Source: CAYUQT01 sp964446835 (GTDB lineage: Bacteria; Planctomycetota; Phycisphaerae; UBA1845; JAFGLZ01). Taken from it: DNA of 64,000 bases. The notes under the pieces are model-generated. The model saw only the letters and a list, made by a program, of their open reading frames with translations, made no database searches and was not told the origin of the DNA. The translations under genes and the position numbers were made by a program. The stretch's first letter is position 1; each line of letters starts with the position of its first letter. The stretch is from NCBI GenBank assembly GCA_964446835.1, contig CAYUQT010000048.1:12911-76910 (forward strand), read 5' to 3'. Below are positions 63,979 through 64,000 of this stretch, in pieces.

Positions 63979-64000
63979 GGAGGTAGAAGGTAGGAGTTGG
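63979..64000 (-). repeat. Copy of the 21-bp pyrimidine-rich repeat, at window edge
   Basis: The reverse complement of this stretch matches the second 21-bp unit at 31020-31040 with one mismatch. The element may continue outside the window. Confidence 0.65.

Larger units (their letters stand above)
63561..64000. other. Non-coding right edge, 440 bp
   Basis: No gene is supported; short open frames on both strands lack ribosome binding sites. The last 75 bases contain elements of the same repeat family as 30.5-31.1 kb, in the opposite orientation. Confidence 0.6.

Noticed and set aside
63604..63993. 129-residue open frame at the right edge
   Set aside because: No ribosome binding site, no recognisable protein pattern, and it runs into the repeat element.

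Overview
This 64 kb window is GC-rich and looks like the chromosome of a planctomycete, most likely Phycisphaerae or a close relative. The evidence is indirect: a PEP-CTERM sorting tail, several twin-arginine (Tat) exported sugar-metabolism proteins, many large secreted or lipidated glycosidase-like proteins, a DUF4175-like giant protein, and small zinc-ribbon proteins. No rRNA, tRNA, phage, insertion sequence or CRISPR array was seen. Taxonomy is inferred from gene content only.

Layout. 1-6.2 kb: the 3' part of a GH2-type glycosidase cut by the window edge, then a Tat-exported GH116-like enzyme with an inserted domain. 6.3-18.8 kb: a secreted helical protein, then a long same-strand transport cluster with two complete substrate-binding protein/permease/permease modules of the Opp/Dpp peptide family but only one ATPase, followed by an exported endonuclease/exonuclease/phosphatase-fold hydrolase and a Tat-exported protein resembling sugar isomerases. 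18.8-25 kb: a small zinc-ribbon protein with a 15-Asp run, a YhhN-family membrane protein, a 1206-residue membrane protein with a disordered tail, and a family 2 glycosyltransferase. 25.0-29.6 kb: a near-consensus promoter and long leader, twin seven-bladed propeller proteins (one with a PEP-CTERM tail, one a lipoprotein), and a GT-C membrane glycosyltransferase. 29.7-31.3 kb: a Trm112-like protein and about 1.3 kb of non-coding DNA filled with a composite repeat family whose elements reappear at the right window edge.

31.3-63.6 kb is a carbohydrate-processing island on both strands: several TIM-barrel or GH-like exported proteins, a GH2 enzyme, a LamG-containing protein, a PIG-L deacetylase, a Gfo/Idh/MocA oxidoreductase, a predicted alpha/alpha-barrel protein, a CBM9-like lipoprotein and a kelch propeller. 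It also holds a serine carboxypeptidase and an RND efflux pump with its adaptor, separated by an exported sugar-type protein. The likely theme is extracellular or periplasmic breakdown of a complex glycan, with oligomers taken up by ABC importers. No SusC/SusD pair was seen.

The signals most worth a second look are the leader at 25.1-25.5 kb (perfect Shine-Dalgarno, 11-codon mini-ORF, repeated purine motif), the twin propeller genes, and the non-coding repeats carrying GACA cores at exact 10-bp spacing. Start codons were chosen from ribosome binding sites and signal peptides; many differ from the longest open frame.
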